DNA of 64,000 nt from Rugamonas sp. A1-17 (GCA_025548565.1 JAJLPB010000002.1:558001-622000); one strand, 5' to 3'; positions 43,294-54,647 are shown, counted from the first letter of the stretch. The notes: a model not told the origin generated them from the sequence alone. A program made the numbers and translations.

Positions 43294-44157
43294 TTATAAC
43301 TGCATCAGGTCGATCAGGATCTGGCGCGTGTTCAGCGGCGCGCCGCCCAGGTGGTGCGCCAGCAGAAAGCGCATCAGCTGCTTGCTTTGCGCTTGGGTGG
43401 CAACGTCCTGGTAGTCTTCGCGTTCCATGTCGAGCAGCGTCTTGCCGGCCACGCGCGGCCACGGGTCGGCGGCGCGCTCGGGGCGCGGGCCGCGTTCCGG
43501 GTCCACCACGTACAGCACATCGGCCTGCACGGTGCGGCGGGTGTCTGTGCAGCGGGTCAGGTCGGCGGCGACGCCTGTCTCTTTAAGTAGGGCCCGTTCG
43601 AATTTTCTCAAGACGATGGGGGCGGGTTCGTTGTGGGCGAGCTGGTTGAGCGTGGCGACGTACTGGTCGAACAGGCGCGGGTGGGCGTCGTCGCGCGCCA
43701 GCAGCTTGACCAGCAGCTCGTTCAGGTAGAAGCCGCACAGCAGCGCGGTCTTCTCCAGCGGCAGCATGCCGCCCACCCATTCGGCGTCGGTCAGCGTGCG
43801 CAGTTCGGATTTGCCGACCCAGCTCGACGACAGCGGCTGGAAGGTCTGCAGCACGCCGCGCAGTTGCGAGTGCGGCCGCTTGGCGCCCTTGGCGATCAGC
43901 GCCACGCGGCCGAAGTCGCGCGTGAACAGATCGATGATGAGGCTGGTTTCTTTGTAGGGATAGCTGTGCAGGACGAAGGCCGGCTGGCCGGCGACCTTGG
44001 TGCCGAAGGTGCGCTCGCGCGACGGCGCGCGCGGGCGCTTGGCAGGCGCGGCGGCCGGAGCAGATGCGGCGGCCGGCGCCGGGGCGGGCACCACTTCACG
44101 CTCCGCCTCAGGCACGGGTGCCGCTGCGATGTCGGCGTCTAGCGTGGTGGTGGACAT
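43294..44157 (-). CDS. recO: DNA repair protein RecO
   Basis: 287 residues. The first ~50 are an Ala/Pro-rich extension not found in shorter RecO proteins, then the OB-fold ([36 protein letters not shown]), helical region ([26 protein letters not shown]) and C-terminus. RecO loads RecA on gapped DNA with RecR. No zinc Cys4 motif is visible, as in E. coli RecO. GAGGGG lies just before the ATG. Nine nt after era. Confidence 0.93.
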   Translation of the reverse strand: MSTTTLDADIAAAPVPEAEREVVPAPAPAAASAPAAAPAKRPRAPSRERTFGTKVAGQPAFVLHSYPYKETSLIIDLFTRDFGRVALIAKGAKRPHSQLRGVLQTFQPLSSSWVGKSELRTLTDAEWVGGMLPLEKTALLCGFYLNELLVKLLARDDAHPRLFDQYVATLNQLAHNEPAPIVLRKFERALLKETGVAADLTRCTDTRRTVQADVLYVVDPERGPRPERAADPWPRVAGKTLLDMEREDYQDVATQAQSKQLMRFLLAHHLGGAPLNTRQILIDLMQL

Positions 44158-44166
44158 CGCCCCTCT

Positions 44167-45069
44167 TTATTCGTAGCCGTAGGCGCGCAGACCCGCTTCG
44201 TTGTCGGCCCAGCCGGATTTGACCTTGACCCAGATCTCCAGGTACACCGGACCGCCGAACAGTTTTTCCATGTCCAGGCGGGCCTGGGTCGACACTTCCT
44301 TCAGGCGCGCGCCCTTGTTGCCGATGACCATGGACTTGTGCGTGTCGCGCTCGACCAGGATGGCGGCGAACACGCGGCGCAGGTCGCCCTCCTGCTCGAA
44401 CTTCTCGATCAGCACGGTGCTGGTGTACGGCAGCTCGTCGCCCACCAGGCGGAACAGCTTCTCGCGCACGATTTCCGACGCCAGGAATTTCTCGCTGCGG
44501 TCGGTGATGTCGTCCGGGCCGAAGATCGGCGCGTTCTCGGGCAGGAAGCGCTTGATCTCTTTCTCCAGGCCTTCCAGCTGGAAGCGCAGCTTGGCCGACA
44601 CCGGCACGATGGCCGCGAAGTTGAACTTGGCGGCGACCTGCTGGGCGAACGGCATCAGCGCGCCCTTGTCCTTGACGCGGTCGGCCTTGTTGATCACCAG
44701 GATCACCGGCACTTCGGCCGGCAGCAGATCCATCACCTGCTGGTCGGCCGGGCCGAAGGTGCCGGCCTCGATCACGTACAGAATCAGATCGGACGAGATC
44801 AGCGTGTTGGTGACGGTCTTGTTGAGCGTGTTGTTCAGCGCGTTCGAATGGCGGGTCTGGAAGCCCGGCGTGTCGACGTAGATAAACTGCGCGTCGTCAT
44901 GGGTCTGGATGCCCGTGATGCGGTGGCGCGTGGTCTGCGCCTTGCGCGAGGTGATGCTGACCTTGGCGCCGATGAGCGTGTTCATCAGGGTCGATTTGCC
45001 CACGTTGGGGCGGCCGACAATGGCGATGTAGCCACAACGGAAGTTGGCGGAGGTCGTTTCGGTAGTCAT
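44167..45069 (-). CDS. era: GTPase Era
   Basis: 300 residues. G1 GRPNVGKST (about 18-26), G3 DTPG, G4 NKAD, followed by the KH domain with [16 protein letters not shown]. Era binds the 3' end of 16S rRNA and couples 30S assembly to growth. It follows rnc by 12 nt, the classical rnc-era-recO order. Confidence 0.97.
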   Translation of the reverse strand: MTTETTSANFRCGYIAIVGRPNVGKSTLMNTLIGAKVSITSRKAQTTRHRITGIQTHDDAQFIYVDTPGFQTRHSNALNNTLNKTVTNTLISSDLILYVIEAGTFGPADQQVMDLLPAEVPVILVINKADRVKDKGALMPFAQQVAAKFNFAAIVPVSAKLRFQLEGLEKEIKRFLPENAPIFGPDDITDRSEKFLASEIVREKLFRLVGDELPYTSTVLIEKFEQEGDLRRVFAAILVERDTHKSMVIGNKGARLKEVSTQARLDMEKLFGGPVYLEIWVKVKSGWADNEAGLRAYGYE

Positions 45070-45081
45070 TTCAGTTCTCTT

Positions 45082-45888
45082 TTACTTGTTTGCTGCTTTG
45101 GCAGGCGGTGGCGACGGTTCATTACCGGCCTCGGTCGTCTGCACGGTGGCGATGCCGGCCAGCTTGAGCTGGGCGGCGCGCGGCTTGGACTTGCGGCCGG
45201 CGGCCGGGGTCTTGACCAACGCTTGCTCGGCCACTTCCAGCGCCAGCTTGGCGGCGGCCTGTTCGCCGGCGCGGCGGCTGCCGCCGCGTCCGTAGACCTG
45301 GATGCCCAGCTTGGGCACCAGGCATTCGATTTCGAATTCCTGGCTGTGCGCGGCGCCGTGCGTGGCCACCACATTGTACAGCGGCAGGGAAATCTTCTTA
45401 CTTTGCAGGAATTCCTGCAGCAGGGTCTTGGCGTCCTTGCCCAGGGTTTGCGGGTCGACCGATTCCAGGATCGGAATGTAGAAGGCCCGGATCACGTCGC
45501 GCGCGGGGTTGAAGCCGCCATCCAAAAAAATGGCGCCTAACAGCGCCTCAAGCGTGTCGGCCAGGATCGAAGGACGGCGGAATCCGCCCGACTTCAACTC
45601 GCCCTCCCCCAGCCGCAGGAACTGCGACAGCTCCAGCTTTTGCGCGATCTCGTACAGCGACTGCTGCTTGACCAGGTTGGCGCGCAGGCGCGACAGGTCG
45701 CCCTCGTCGATCGCCACGAAGCGCTCGTACAGGATGGACGCGACCACACAGTTCAGGACCGAGTCGCCGAGGAATTCCAGTCGTTCATTATGCAAACTGC
45801 TGTGGCTACGGTGCGTCAAGGCTTGCTGCAACAGGCCAGCATCCTGGAACGTATAGCCTAAACGGGTTTGCAATAACTGAAGATTCAT
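45082..45888 (-). CDS. rnc: Ribonuclease III
   Basis: 268 residues. Catalytic signature [12 protein letters not shown] (about 34-45) and [15 protein letters not shown] near 110-124, then a double-strand RNA-binding domain ([27 protein letters not shown] ... [18 protein letters not shown]). The C-terminal ~40 residues are a Lys/Pro/Ala-rich tail beyond the usual length of ~225-230. It processes rRNA and structured mRNA. Confidence 0.96.
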   Translation of the reverse strand: MNLQLLQTRLGYTFQDAGLLQQALTHRSHSSLHNERLEFLGDSVLNCVVASILYERFVAIDEGDLSRLRANLVKQQSLYEIAQKLELSQFLRLGEGELKSGGFRRPSILADTLEALLGAIFLDGGFNPARDVIRAFYIPILESVDPQTLGKDAKTLLQEFLQSKKISLPLYNVVATHGAAHSQEFEIECLVPKLGIQVYGRGGSRRAGEQAAAKLALEVAEQALVKTPAAGRKSKPRAAQLKLAGIATVQTTEAGNEPSPPPAKAANK

Positions 45889-45913
45889 TGTTCTGTTCTG
45901 GTGTTAAACGTGT

Positions 45914-46303
45914 TTATTGGTCGGTCTTGGCCGGCGGCGGCATGCCGTTCTTGGCCGTCGTGCCTTGGTATTCCAACAGCAGGCTGGCCGGTCCGACCAG
46001 CGGGATTTTCTTTTCGTAGGCGAAGCTGATTTCCACTTCGCCGTTTTCCTTGCCGATGAGCAGATCCCGGCTGGTGATCGAGCTGATGTAGCCGGTGGTC
46101 GCGTTGGCGTCGAACGATTTCTGCATCTCCAGCACGGAACCGCCGGTGGCCTTGGCCGTGACGATGGCGTTCTGGATCGCGCGGTACTCGGTATAGGTCG
46201 GCACGATCTTGAGCGCCAGCACGCCGACGAAACCCAGCGCGGCCAGCACGACGATCAGGCCGACCAGGGAAATGCCATCTTGCCGTTTCAAGCTTGCTTG
46301 CAT
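45914..46303 (-). CDS. DUF4845 small membrane-anchored protein
   Basis: 129 residues. A single N-terminal TM segment (GISLVGLIVVLAALGFVGVLALKIVP, ~9-34) resembles a pilin-like anchor, followed by a ~90-residue soluble domain (YTEYRAIQNAIVTAK, GYISSITSRDLLIGKENGEVEISFAYEKKIPLVGPASLLLEY). The family is regularly found between lepB and rnc in betaproteobacteria and gammaproteobacteria; function unknown. Confidence 0.88.
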   Translation of the reverse strand: MQASLKRQDGISLVGLIVVLAALGFVGVLALKIVPTYTEYRAIQNAIVTAKATGGSVLEMQKSFDANATTGYISSITSRDLLIGKENGEVEISFAYEKKIPLVGPASLLLEYQGTTAKNGMPPPAKTDQ

Positions 46304-46330
46304 CTTAGTCCCTTTCGCCGTGGTCCGCTG

Positions 46331-47244
46331 TTAGTGGATGCTGCCGATGCGGCGCAGGTTACCCAGGTTCATCCACACAAAGAATGCTTTTCCAACAATA
46401 TTCTTGTCCGGCACAAAGCCCCAGTAGCGGCTGTCCGCGCTGTTGTCGCGGTTGTCGCCCATCATGAAGTAGTTACCCTGCGGAACCACACAGGTGAAGC
46501 CTTCATACTTGTAGGTGCAGTTTTCGCTGTGCGGGAACTGCTTCACGCCATCCAGGCTCAACGTGGGCGCCGCCTCGTTGTTGAGGATGCGGTGGCTCAC
46601 GCCGGTCAGGTTTTCCTGGAACTGCTTGTTGTAAATCAGGTGTTCGTCGTCGAGGTAATCGTCCAGCGGAGTGTACTTCACCTCCACGCCGTTCACCGTC
46701 AAGCGCTTGTTCTCATACGTAATCTTATCACCCGGCACGCCAATGACGCGTTTGATGTAATCCTGGCTCATATCCATCGGATATTTGAACACCATCACGT
46801 CGCCGCGCTGCGGGTCGTTGATCTGGACCACTTTTTGGTTCAGCACCGGCAGGCGGATGCCGTAGGTGAACTTGTTCACCAGGATCAGGTCGCCCACCAG
46901 CAGCGTCGGCACCATCGACGACGACGGGATCTTGAACGGCTCGTACAGGAAGGAGCGCAGGAAGAACACCAGCGCGATCACCGGGAAGAAGCTGCCCGAG
47001 TACTCGATCCAGGTCGGCTGGCGCAACAGGTTGGCCTCGATGGCGGCACGGTTACCCTGGTTGTCGAGCTTGATGCCGTCGGCGGTCAGCTTGGCGTTGC
47101 GGGCGTCGTACTCGGCCAGCGCGCGGTCGGCGGCGGCACGGCGCTGCTTGGCCAGGTAGAACACATCCAGGAACCAGATCACACCGGTGATCACCATCAG
47201 TACGAACAGGATTAAAGCAAAATTACCTAAGATCACTTGCAGGT

Positions 47245-47248
<4 letters not shown>
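46331..47248 (-). CDS. lepB: Signal peptidase I
   Basis: 305 residues. Two N-terminal TM segments (about 5-25 and 78-98). Catalytic Ser in [14 protein letters not shown] (about 110) and catalytic Lys in the [12 protein letters not shown] region, with [14 protein letters not shown] near the end. It cleaves Sec/Tat signal peptides on the periplasmic side. The ATG overlaps the lepA stop (ATGA). Confidence 0.97.
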
Positions 47249-49038
<1,790 letters not shown>

Positions 49039-49107
49039 TAACAAATATTCAAAAACGGGTTTGAAACGACGGGGCGCAAATATAGCTCAACAGCTACGCG
49101 CAATACG

Positions 49108-49149
49108 AAAAAAGCGCTCCGAGCGGGGCGGTAATGCCCTGGCGAGCGC
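49108..49149 (-). terminator. Terminator after the glutaredoxin gene
   Basis: Outer stem GCGCTC/GAGCGC (49114-49119 with 49144-49149) and inner GGGC/GCCC stem, followed on the minus strand by six T (49108-49113). It separates the rpoE-degP-grx unit from the lepA operon. Confidence 0.75.
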
Positions 49150-49288
49150 CTTGATGACAGCCACTGAAAGCAAAACGGAAGCTTTTCTACCCCCGCATTT
49201 TACCGGATTTCAGAGGGGAAAGGCCGACTTATGCAGTGCGAAATGCATATTGGTTAAGGCCTTGAGGCAAAAAATGCAGCGGAAATGC

Positions 49289-49531
49289 TTATTTATTAAG
49301 CACTTCGCGCACTTTTGCCTCGTCCAGGAAGTAGTGGCACAACTCGGGCTGGGACAGGTCGGCGTACAGCACCGGCACCAGCTCGTCGAAACGGGCCACC
49401 AAGGCGTCGTCGGCATCCACATCGATCACGTCGACGGTGATGGGCTGCTCGGGCGTCTGCAGGCGCATCAGGGCGTCCAGCATGTCCTGGCAGAGGTGGC
49501 AGTAGCTGCGCGAGTAAAGAGTGAAGTGCAT
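49289..49531 (-). CDS. Glutaredoxin-like (DUF836) protein
   Basis: 80 residues. Thioredoxin-fold N-terminus MHFTLYSRSYCHLCQDML with redox motif CHLC (about 11-14), then VDVIDVDADDALVARFDELVPVLY including the cis-Pro. This short family lies between degP and lepA in many betaproteobacteria. It is probably a cytoplasmic thiol-disulfide protein; partner unknown. Confidence 0.9.
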   Translation of the reverse strand: MHFTLYSRSYCHLCQDMLDALMRLQTPEQPITVDVIDVDADDALVARFDELVPVLYADLSQPELCHYFLDEAKVREVLNK

Positions 49532-49556
49532 GGTCCGTGCCGCCGCCCGCCACCGC

Positions 49557-49584
49557 CGTCGTCCCCGCTTTCGCGGGAGCGACG
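49557..49584. repeat. Single half of the hairpin repeat family
   Basis: CGTCGTCCCCGC...GCGGGAGCGACG: a single-hairpin relative of one end of the paired elements at 6823, 25361 and 61115, lying between the degP-like and glutaredoxin genes. Confidence 0.6.
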
Positions 49585-49604
49585 CGGCGCGGCGGCCGGC
49601 TTCC

Positions 49605-51122
49605 TTACTTGGCGCTAGGACGCAGGGAAATATACTGCGTCACGTCGCCGCGGCGCACCAGCAGCACCGAGGCCTTCTTCGCATCGAGCTTGGCCACGGC
49701 AGCGTTGAACTGCTTGGTGTCCTTCACTTCGATGTTATTCAACTGCAGCAGCACATCACCCTCCTGCAAGCCGGCGCGGCCGGCCACGCCCTCGGCCGCA
49801 TCGACCACCACGCCGCCGTCGACGCCCAGTTCCTTCTTCTGCTCGGCCGTCAAATCGCTGACCTTCAAGCCCAGCGCGTTGGCCTTGACCGTCGCTTCCG
49901 GCTCGGCCTTGCCGCCCTTGCCCTTGCCAACCTTGGCGCCCTTGTCCGCTTCCAGCTCGGCCACGGTCACCGGCAGGTCCAGCTGCTGGCCCTTGCGCCA
50001 CACCGTCACCACGGCCTTGCTGGCCAGCGCGGTGCCGCCCACCAGGCGCGGCAGGTCCGACGAGCGGTTCACCTGCACGCCGTTGAACTTGAGGATGATG
50101 TCGCCGGCCTTGATGCCGGCCTTGTCGGCGGGACCGCCCGGCTCCACCAGCGACACCTCGGCGCCCTGCGCGCTCTTCAGGCCCAGCGACTCCGCCACTT
50201 CCTTGCTGACTTCGCCGATCTGCACGCCGATGCGGCCGCGCGTGACCTTGCCGCTTTTCTTCAACTGCTCCGACACGCGGATCGCCTCGTCGATCGGCAC
50301 GGCGAAGGAAATGCCGTTATAGCCGCCCGACAACGTGGCGATCTGCGAGTTGATGCCGATCACCTCGCCGCGCATATTGATCAGCGGGCCGCCCGAGTTG
50401 CCGGGATTGACCGCGACGTCGCTCTGGATCAGCGCCAGGTAGTCGCCGGTGTCACGCTGCTTGGCCGAGATGATGCCGGCGGTGACGGTGTTCTCCAGGT
50501 TGAACGGCGAGCCGATCGCGATCACCCATTCGCCGACGCGGATCTTGTCCGAATCGCCCATGACCAGGAAGGGCAGCTTGTCGCCCTCGATCTTCAGCAC
50601 GGCAACGTCGGTGCGGGCGTCGGCGCCCAGCACCTTGGCCTTGAACTCGCGCTTGTCGGTCAGCGTGACGAACACCTCGTCGGCGCCGTCGACCACGTGG
50701 GCGTTGGTCATCACATAGCCGTCGGCCGACAGGATGAAGCCGGAGCCGACGCCGCGCTGCACCGGCTCGTCGGACGGCGCCTGGCGGCGGCCGCGCGGCG
50801 TGCCCTTGCCACCGGGACCCGGCTGCGGCAACGCGCCGCCAAAGAAGCGGCGCAGGAACTCTTGCATTTCCTCTTCGCCCGGCTGGCCATCGGCGCCGCC
50901 GCGGCCGCCCAGCTTGAGGCGTTCGGTGGTGCGGATGTTGACCACGGCCGGGCCGACGCGGTCGACCAGGTCGGCGAAGTCCGGCAGCCCGATGACGGCG
51001 CCGGTGACCGGCGCGGCTGCCGCTGCGGGCGCCAGGCCGAGCGCTGCCGGCGAGATCCATACGCTTGCGCTGACCAGCAGCGCGGAAAGAGTTTTACTAC
51101 CAACGGAGAAATTATTTTTCAT
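49605..51122 (-). CDS. degP: Periplasmic Do-family serine protease (DegP/MucD type)
   Basis: 505 residues. Signal peptide about 1-37. Trypsin-like domain with triad H142 (TNAHVV), D172 (ARTDVAVL) and S243 (GNSGGP), then two PDZ domains (RIGVQIGEVSKEVAESLGL; GVVVDAAEGVAGRAGLQEGDVLLQLN). Degrades or refolds damaged envelope proteins and is a usual sigma-E target. A Gly/Arg-rich loop (about 95-118) precedes the protease core and a Lys/Gly insert lies between the PDZ domains. Here it directly follows rseA; the usual rseB is absent. Confidence 0.95.
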   Translation of the reverse strand: MKNNFSVGSKTLSALLVSASVWISPAALGLAPAAAAAPVTGAVIGLPDFADLVDRVGPAVVNIRTTERLKLGGRGGADGQPGEEEMQEFLRRFFGGALPQPGPGGKGTPRGRRQAPSDEPVQRGVGSGFILSADGYVMTNAHVVDGADEVFVTLTDKREFKAKVLGADARTDVAVLKIEGDKLPFLVMGDSDKIRVGEWVIAIGSPFNLENTVTAGIISAKQRDTGDYLALIQSDVAVNPGNSGGPLINMRGEVIGINSQIATLSGGYNGISFAVPIDEAIRVSEQLKKSGKVTRGRIGVQIGEVSKEVAESLGLKSAQGAEVSLVEPGGPADKAGIKAGDIILKFNGVQVNRSSDLPRLVGGTALASKAVVTVWRKGQQLDLPVTVAELEADKGAKVGKGKGGKAEPEATVKANALGLKVSDLTAEQKKELGVDGGVVVDAAEGVAGRAGLQEGDVLLQLNNIEVKDTKQFNAAVAKLDAKKASVLLVRRGDVTQYISLRPSAK

Positions 51123-51254
51123 GGAAAGTATCGGTCTTTATAAAGTTCTGGAACGCAAGTGCCCCTCGGGCGAGTTGCGCGAGGCTAAGGCTAGCGTATG
51201 GTAAGCGAAAACGCGTCCGACGGCACACTCAACAATGCATTCTGTGCAAGCGTT

Positions 51255-51566
51255 TCAGGGCAGCATGACATCCGCCGGGGATTCCGCCGGGTCCGGCGCC
51301 GCCGGATCGGCCGCGCGCCCGGCCGGCACGGCGGGCACGTAGGCGGGCTCGGCGGCAAGGCGGGCCGCCAGCGATGCGCCGAAGCCGTCGCTCAGCGCGC
51401 CGCTGGCCTGGTCGCGCAGCACGTCGCCGGTCAGGTGGTAGGCGCGCCAGGCCGCCTGCCCTTCCGCCGTGTCGAGCGCCGCCAGCGCCAGCTCGCGCTC
51501 GCTGTCCGCCAACTCACCGTCGGCCAGCGCCGAGATGTTTTCGTGCAGTCTTTTCTGGGTATCCAT
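51255..51566 (-). CDS. rseA: Short RseA-like anti-sigma-E protein without membrane segment
   Basis: 103 residues. The N-terminal part (MDTQKRLHENISALADGELADSE, then WRAYHLTGDVLRD, about 1-65) is the RseA cytoplasmic domain that binds sigma-E. Normal RseA continues with a TM helix and a periplasmic domain that binds RseB; here the chain ends in ~35 Ala/Pro-rich residues with no hydrophobic helix. The ATG at 51566 follows GGCGGGA. The 132 bp to degP is too short for a lost periplasmic domain. Located 87 nt after rpoE. Anti-sigma function is expected from the domain; control by regulated intramembrane proteolysis is not. Confidence 0.85.
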   Translation of the reverse strand: MDTQKRLHENISALADGELADSERELALAALDTAEGQAAWRAYHLTGDVLRDQASGALSDGFGASLAARLAAEPAYVPAVPAGRAADPAAPDPAESPADVMLP

Positions 51567-51653
51567 CGCGTGTCCCGCCATGTCAAAACATGTCCGCCGC
51601 GCCCTTCCCGGGCGCATTGCCGGACGCCAATAACACTTGCCATCATTCGCCCC

Positions 51654-52256
51654 TTACCAGCGCTTGTCAACTGGCATGTCCAGCAAGGGTCGCAACTTTT
51701 CAGCGATGACTTCGCGGGCGCGGAAAATGCGGCTGCGCACCGTGCCGATCGGACAGGCCATGATGTCGGAGATTTCCTCATAGCTCAATCCCTCGATCTC
51801 GCGCAAGGCGATCGCGGTGCGCAAATCCAAGGGCAAGGCATCCATCGCCGCGTTGACGGTCTGGGCGATCTGCTTGCTCGCCAGCATGGATTCCGGCGTG
51901 TTGATGTCGCGCAAATGCTCGCCATCGTTAAAGGCTTCGGCTTGTTCGGCGTCTGCTTCGGTCGACGTGGGCGTACGGCGGCCCTGCGTCGCCAGAAAAT
52001 TCTTGGCGGTGTTGATGCCGATGCGGTACAACCACGTGTAGAAGGCCGAGTCGCCGCGGAAATGGCGCAGCGCGCGGTAGGCCTTGATAAACGTCTCCTG
52101 CACCACATCCTCGGCTTCGGCCGGATCGTGGACGATACGCGACAGCAGGCGCATCAGCCGGCGTTGGTACTTAGCCACCAGCAAATCGAAGGCCTGCTTG
52201 TCCCCATCCCGCACCCGGTCCACCAGCACCTGGTCACACTCACGTTCTGTCGTCAC
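51654..52256 (-). CDS. rpoE: RNA polymerase sigma-E (ECF) factor
   Basis: 200 residues, ECF sigma: region 2 (KQAFDLLVAKYQRRLMRLLSRIVHDPAEAEDVVQETFIKAYRALRHFRGDSAFYTWLYRIGINTAKNFL) and region 4 (LPLDLRTAIALREIEGLSYEEISDIMACPIGTVRSRIFRAREVI). It directs envelope-stress transcription. Start is GTG at 52256 with AGGAG immediately before it; a three-codon frame (Met-Gln-Glu-stop, 52264-52253) overlaps that GTG. A sigma-E-like promoter lies upstream (52322-52350), suggesting autoregulation. Confidence 0.96.
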   Translation of the reverse strand: MTTERECDQVLVDRVRDGDKQAFDLLVAKYQRRLMRLLSRIVHDPAEAEDVVQETFIKAYRALRHFRGDSAFYTWLYRIGINTAKNFLATQGRRTPTSTEADAEQAEAFNDGEHLRDINTPESMLASKQIAQTVNAAMDALPLDLRTAIALREIEGLSYEEISDIMACPIGTVRSRIFRAREVIAEKLRPLLDMPVDKRW

Positions 52257-52321
52257 TCCTGCATCCCTCGGTGGCCTGCAGCGTGGCCGAACTCTTTATC
52301 CATATGTCTTTAGCCATATGC

Positions 52322-52350
52322 TATAGAGTTAGCTCGCTGCAAGAAGTTCA
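52322..52350 (-). promoter_or_regulatory. Candidate sigma-E promoter of rpoE
   Basis: Minus strand TGAACTT (52350-52344), 16-bp spacer, TCTATA (52327-52322). Close to the sigma-E pattern GAACTT-N16-TCTRA, 66 bp before the rpoE start. It overlaps the end of the ygfX-like gene. Confidence 0.55.
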
Positions 52351-52776
52351 CAGTGTTCGCGGTTTTATTTCAGCCCGGACGGCGATGGCCCGGCAAGCCA
52401 GCGACAGGGCGCGCCAATCGGCGCGCGTGACGCTGTCGGGCAGCACCGTCACCACCTGCGCCTTGCCGTCGCCGTCGCCCAGCCGCAGCATCAGCAAGCC
52501 CGGCCAAATGGTCGAGCCGTCCAGCAGGCCCAGCACCTCCCCTGTTTTTTGGTATACCGTCAGCCGCAACTGGCCGACACCGGAAATATCAAGCTGGCGC
52601 GCATTACGGCCGGGACGTCCGCGCCACAGGCCGAACAGCCCGGCCAGCGCGCAGCACAACGGCGCGCACCAGCCCGGACAGGCGGCGGCCGACGCCAACA
52701 CGCCACAGCACAGGCCGGCATGCAGCAGCCGCAGGCCGGACGAGGGGCGAACGATGACAGAGACCGCAATCGACAT
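52348..52776 (-). CDS. ygfX: YgfX-like membrane protein
   Basis: 142 residues. Two close hydrophobic segments (about 16-34 and 36-50) then RGRPGRNARQLDISGVGQLRLTVYQKTGEVLGLLDGSTIWPGLLMLRL and VLPDSVTRADWRALSLACR. The last motif fits YgfX/CptA-type proteins, which in E. coli interact with cytoskeletal proteins; assignment is by motif and by its usual place between fabF and rpoE. Three direct 10-bp repeats lie just upstream. Confidence 0.75.
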   Translation of the reverse strand: MSIAVSVIVRPSSGLRLLHAGLCCGVLASAAACPGWCAPLCCALAGLFGLWRGRPGRNARQLDISGVGQLRLTVYQKTGEVLGLLDGSTIWPGLLMLRLGDGDGKAQVVTVLPDSVTRADWRALSLACRAIAVRAEIKPRTL

Positions 52777-52785
52777 GACAGCCGG

Positions 52786-52824
52786 GTACGTCCAACAACC
52801 GTACGTTCAAAACGGTACGTTCAA
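52786..52824 (-). promoter_or_regulatory. Three direct 10-bp repeats upstream of ygfX
   Basis: Plus-strand GTACGTYCAA at 52786, 52801 and 52815 (first copy with one change), spacing 15 and 14 bp; on the minus strand TTGRACGTAC. They lie 10-48 bp before the ygfX start, the right place for a protein-binding array. Confidence 0.4.
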
Positions 52825-52854
52825 TAAAAAAACAGGGGATTACATTCGGAAGCG

Positions 52855-52942
52855 CCGGCCGCGAAGGCCGGGCAATTCTGGCGCCGGCGAATGCCGGCGC
52901 CGAATCCACGCTCACCCTGATTGGACAGGGCTTGCGTGGATT
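52855..52942. repeat. Three consecutive hairpins downstream of fabF
   Basis: CCGGCC/GGCCGG (52855-52871), GGCGCCGGC/GCCGGCGCC (52880-52901), and AATCCACGC/GCGTGGATT with inner CCCTG/CAGGG (52903-52942). All perfect. None has a T tract, so they may act in mRNA stability or partial termination between fabF and ygfX. Confidence 0.75.
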
Positions 52943-52973
52943 AGTTCAACGCGGGGTCGAACTTTTGCGGACT

Positions 52974-54221
52974 TTAGATCTTGCCAAACACCAGGCTGCC
53001 ATTGGTGCCGCCGAAGCCGAACGAGTTCTTGACCGCATACTCGATCTTCATCGGACGGGCCACGTTGGCGCAGAAGTCCAGGTCGCAAGCGGGGTCCTGG
53101 TTGAAGATGTTGATGGTCGGAGGCGACACCTGATGGTAGACCGCCAGTACCGTAAACACCGCTTCCAGGCCGCCGGCGCCGCCCAACAGGTGACCGGTCA
53201 TCGACTTGGTCGAATTGATCACCATGTTCTTGGCGTGCGCGCCGAAGGTGCGCTTGATGCCCTGCACTTCCGCCACGTCGCCCTGCGGGGTCGACGTGCC
53301 GTGGGCGTTCAGGTAGTGCACCTGGTCGGGATTGATGCCGGCGTTGGCCAGCGCTGCAATCACCGACTTGCTGCCGCCGCTGCCATCTTCCAATGGCGAG
53401 GTCATGTGATAAGCGTCGGCGCTCATCCCGAACCCCAGCAGTTCAGCGTAGATCTTGGCGCCGCGCGCCTTGGCGTGTTCGTACTCTTCGAGCACCATCA
53501 CGCCGGCGCCCTCGCCCAGCACGAAACCGTCGCGGTCCTTGTCCCATGGGCGGGACGCGGTCGCTGGATCGTCGTTGCGGGTCGACAGCGCGCGGGCCGA
53601 GGCGAAACCGCCCAGACCCAGCGGCGACACGGTCGATTCCGCGCCGCCAGCCACCATGACGTCGGCGTCGCCGTACTCGATCATGCGGGCTGCCACGCCG
53701 ATGCAGTGCAGGCCGGTGGTGCAGGCCGTGACGATCGACAGGTTAGGACCACGCATGCCGTACTTGATCGACAGGTTGCCCGAGATCATATTGATGATCG
53801 AGGCGGGCACGAAGAACGGCGAGATACGGCGCGGACCGCGCTTGTCGTACTCTTCCTTGGTTTCTTCGATCAGCGGCAGGCCGCCGATACCGGAACCGAT
53901 GATGACGCCGATGCGATCGGCGTTCTCTTCGGTGACGACGATGCCGGAGTCTTGCACCGACTGGATGCCGGCCGCCATGCCGTAATGGATGAAGGTATCC
54001 ATGTGGCGCGCTTCCTTAGCGGGGATGTAATCCTCGATATTGAAGCCTTTGACTTCACCGGCGAACTTGGTGGTGAAAGCTTGCGCATCAAACTTGGTGA
54101 TGGTGGCAATCCCGGATTTCCCCTCGGTGATCGCGGCCCACGATTCGGCAACAGTATTGCCGACCGGAGTCACGGCGCCCAGGCCGGTGATGACAACACG
54201 ACGGTTTTTAGAACCTCTCAA
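52974..54221 (-). CDS. fabF: Beta-ketoacyl-ACP synthase II
   Basis: 415 residues. Condensing enzyme with catalytic Cys in [12 protein letters not shown] (about 166), and His in [11 protein letters not shown] and in the [13 protein letters not shown] segment. It elongates acyl-ACP with malonyl-ACP. Start is TTG at 54221, supported by AGGAG 6 nt upstream. It follows acpP by 30 nt in the fab operon. Confidence 0.97.
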   Translation of the reverse strand: MRGSKNRRVVITGLGAVTPVGNTVAESWAAITEGKSGIATITKFDAQAFTTKFAGEVKGFNIEDYIPAKEARHMDTFIHYGMAAGIQSVQDSGIVVTEENADRIGVIIGSGIGGLPLIEETKEEYDKRGPRRISPFFVPASIINMISGNLSIKYGMRGPNLSIVTACTTGLHCIGVAARMIEYGDADVMVAGGAESTVSPLGLGGFASARALSTRNDDPATASRPWDKDRDGFVLGEGAGVMVLEEYEHAKARGAKIYAELLGFGMSADAYHMTSPLEDGSGGSKSVIAALANAGINPDQVHYLNAHGTSTPQGDVAEVQGIKRTFGAHAKNMVINSTKSMTGHLLGGAGGLEAVFTVLAVYHQVSPPTINIFNQDPACDLDFCANVARPMKIEYAVKNSFGFGGTNGSLVFGKI

Positions 54222-54251
54222 GCGATTCTCCTAAAGTCGATCGGGCAGAAA

Positions 54252-54491
54252 TTACGCCTTGACGTGGGCGGTAGCGTAGTCGATCGCTTGCTGCACGGTG
54301 GTGATCTTTTCTGCTTGTTCGTCAGGGATTTCCATTTCGAATTCGTCTTCCAGGGCCATCACCAGTTCCACGGTGTCCAGGGAGTCTGCGCCGAGGTCGT
54401 CGACGAACGAGGATTCGATCTTGATGTCTGCTTCGGCGACGCCCAGTTGCTCAGCGACGATTTTCTTAACGCGTTGTTCGATATCCGACAT
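54252..54491 (-). CDS. acpP: Acyl carrier protein
   Basis: 79 residues, strongly acidic. The phosphopantetheine serine is S37 in [10 protein letters not shown]. It carries acyl chains during fatty acid synthesis and is modified by AcpS (42118-42513). GGAG precedes the ATG by ~8 nt. Confidence 0.98.
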   Translation of the reverse strand: MSDIEQRVKKIVAEQLGVAEADIKIESSFVDDLGADSLDTVELVMALEDEFEMEIPDEQAEKITTVQQAIDYATAHVKA

Positions 54492-54647
54492 GTTATGGCT
54501 CCATTTTGTTTGTTACGGAAAGCGCGCATTTTATCAGGTTTGCGCACTGAAAAACTAATTTCGGTAGCTGCTGCGAATTTAACTGCAACGCATCCGAAAT
54601 CACTGCTAAAAGACGAGAAACGGCGGTTTTCAAGCCACCGGAGCCCA

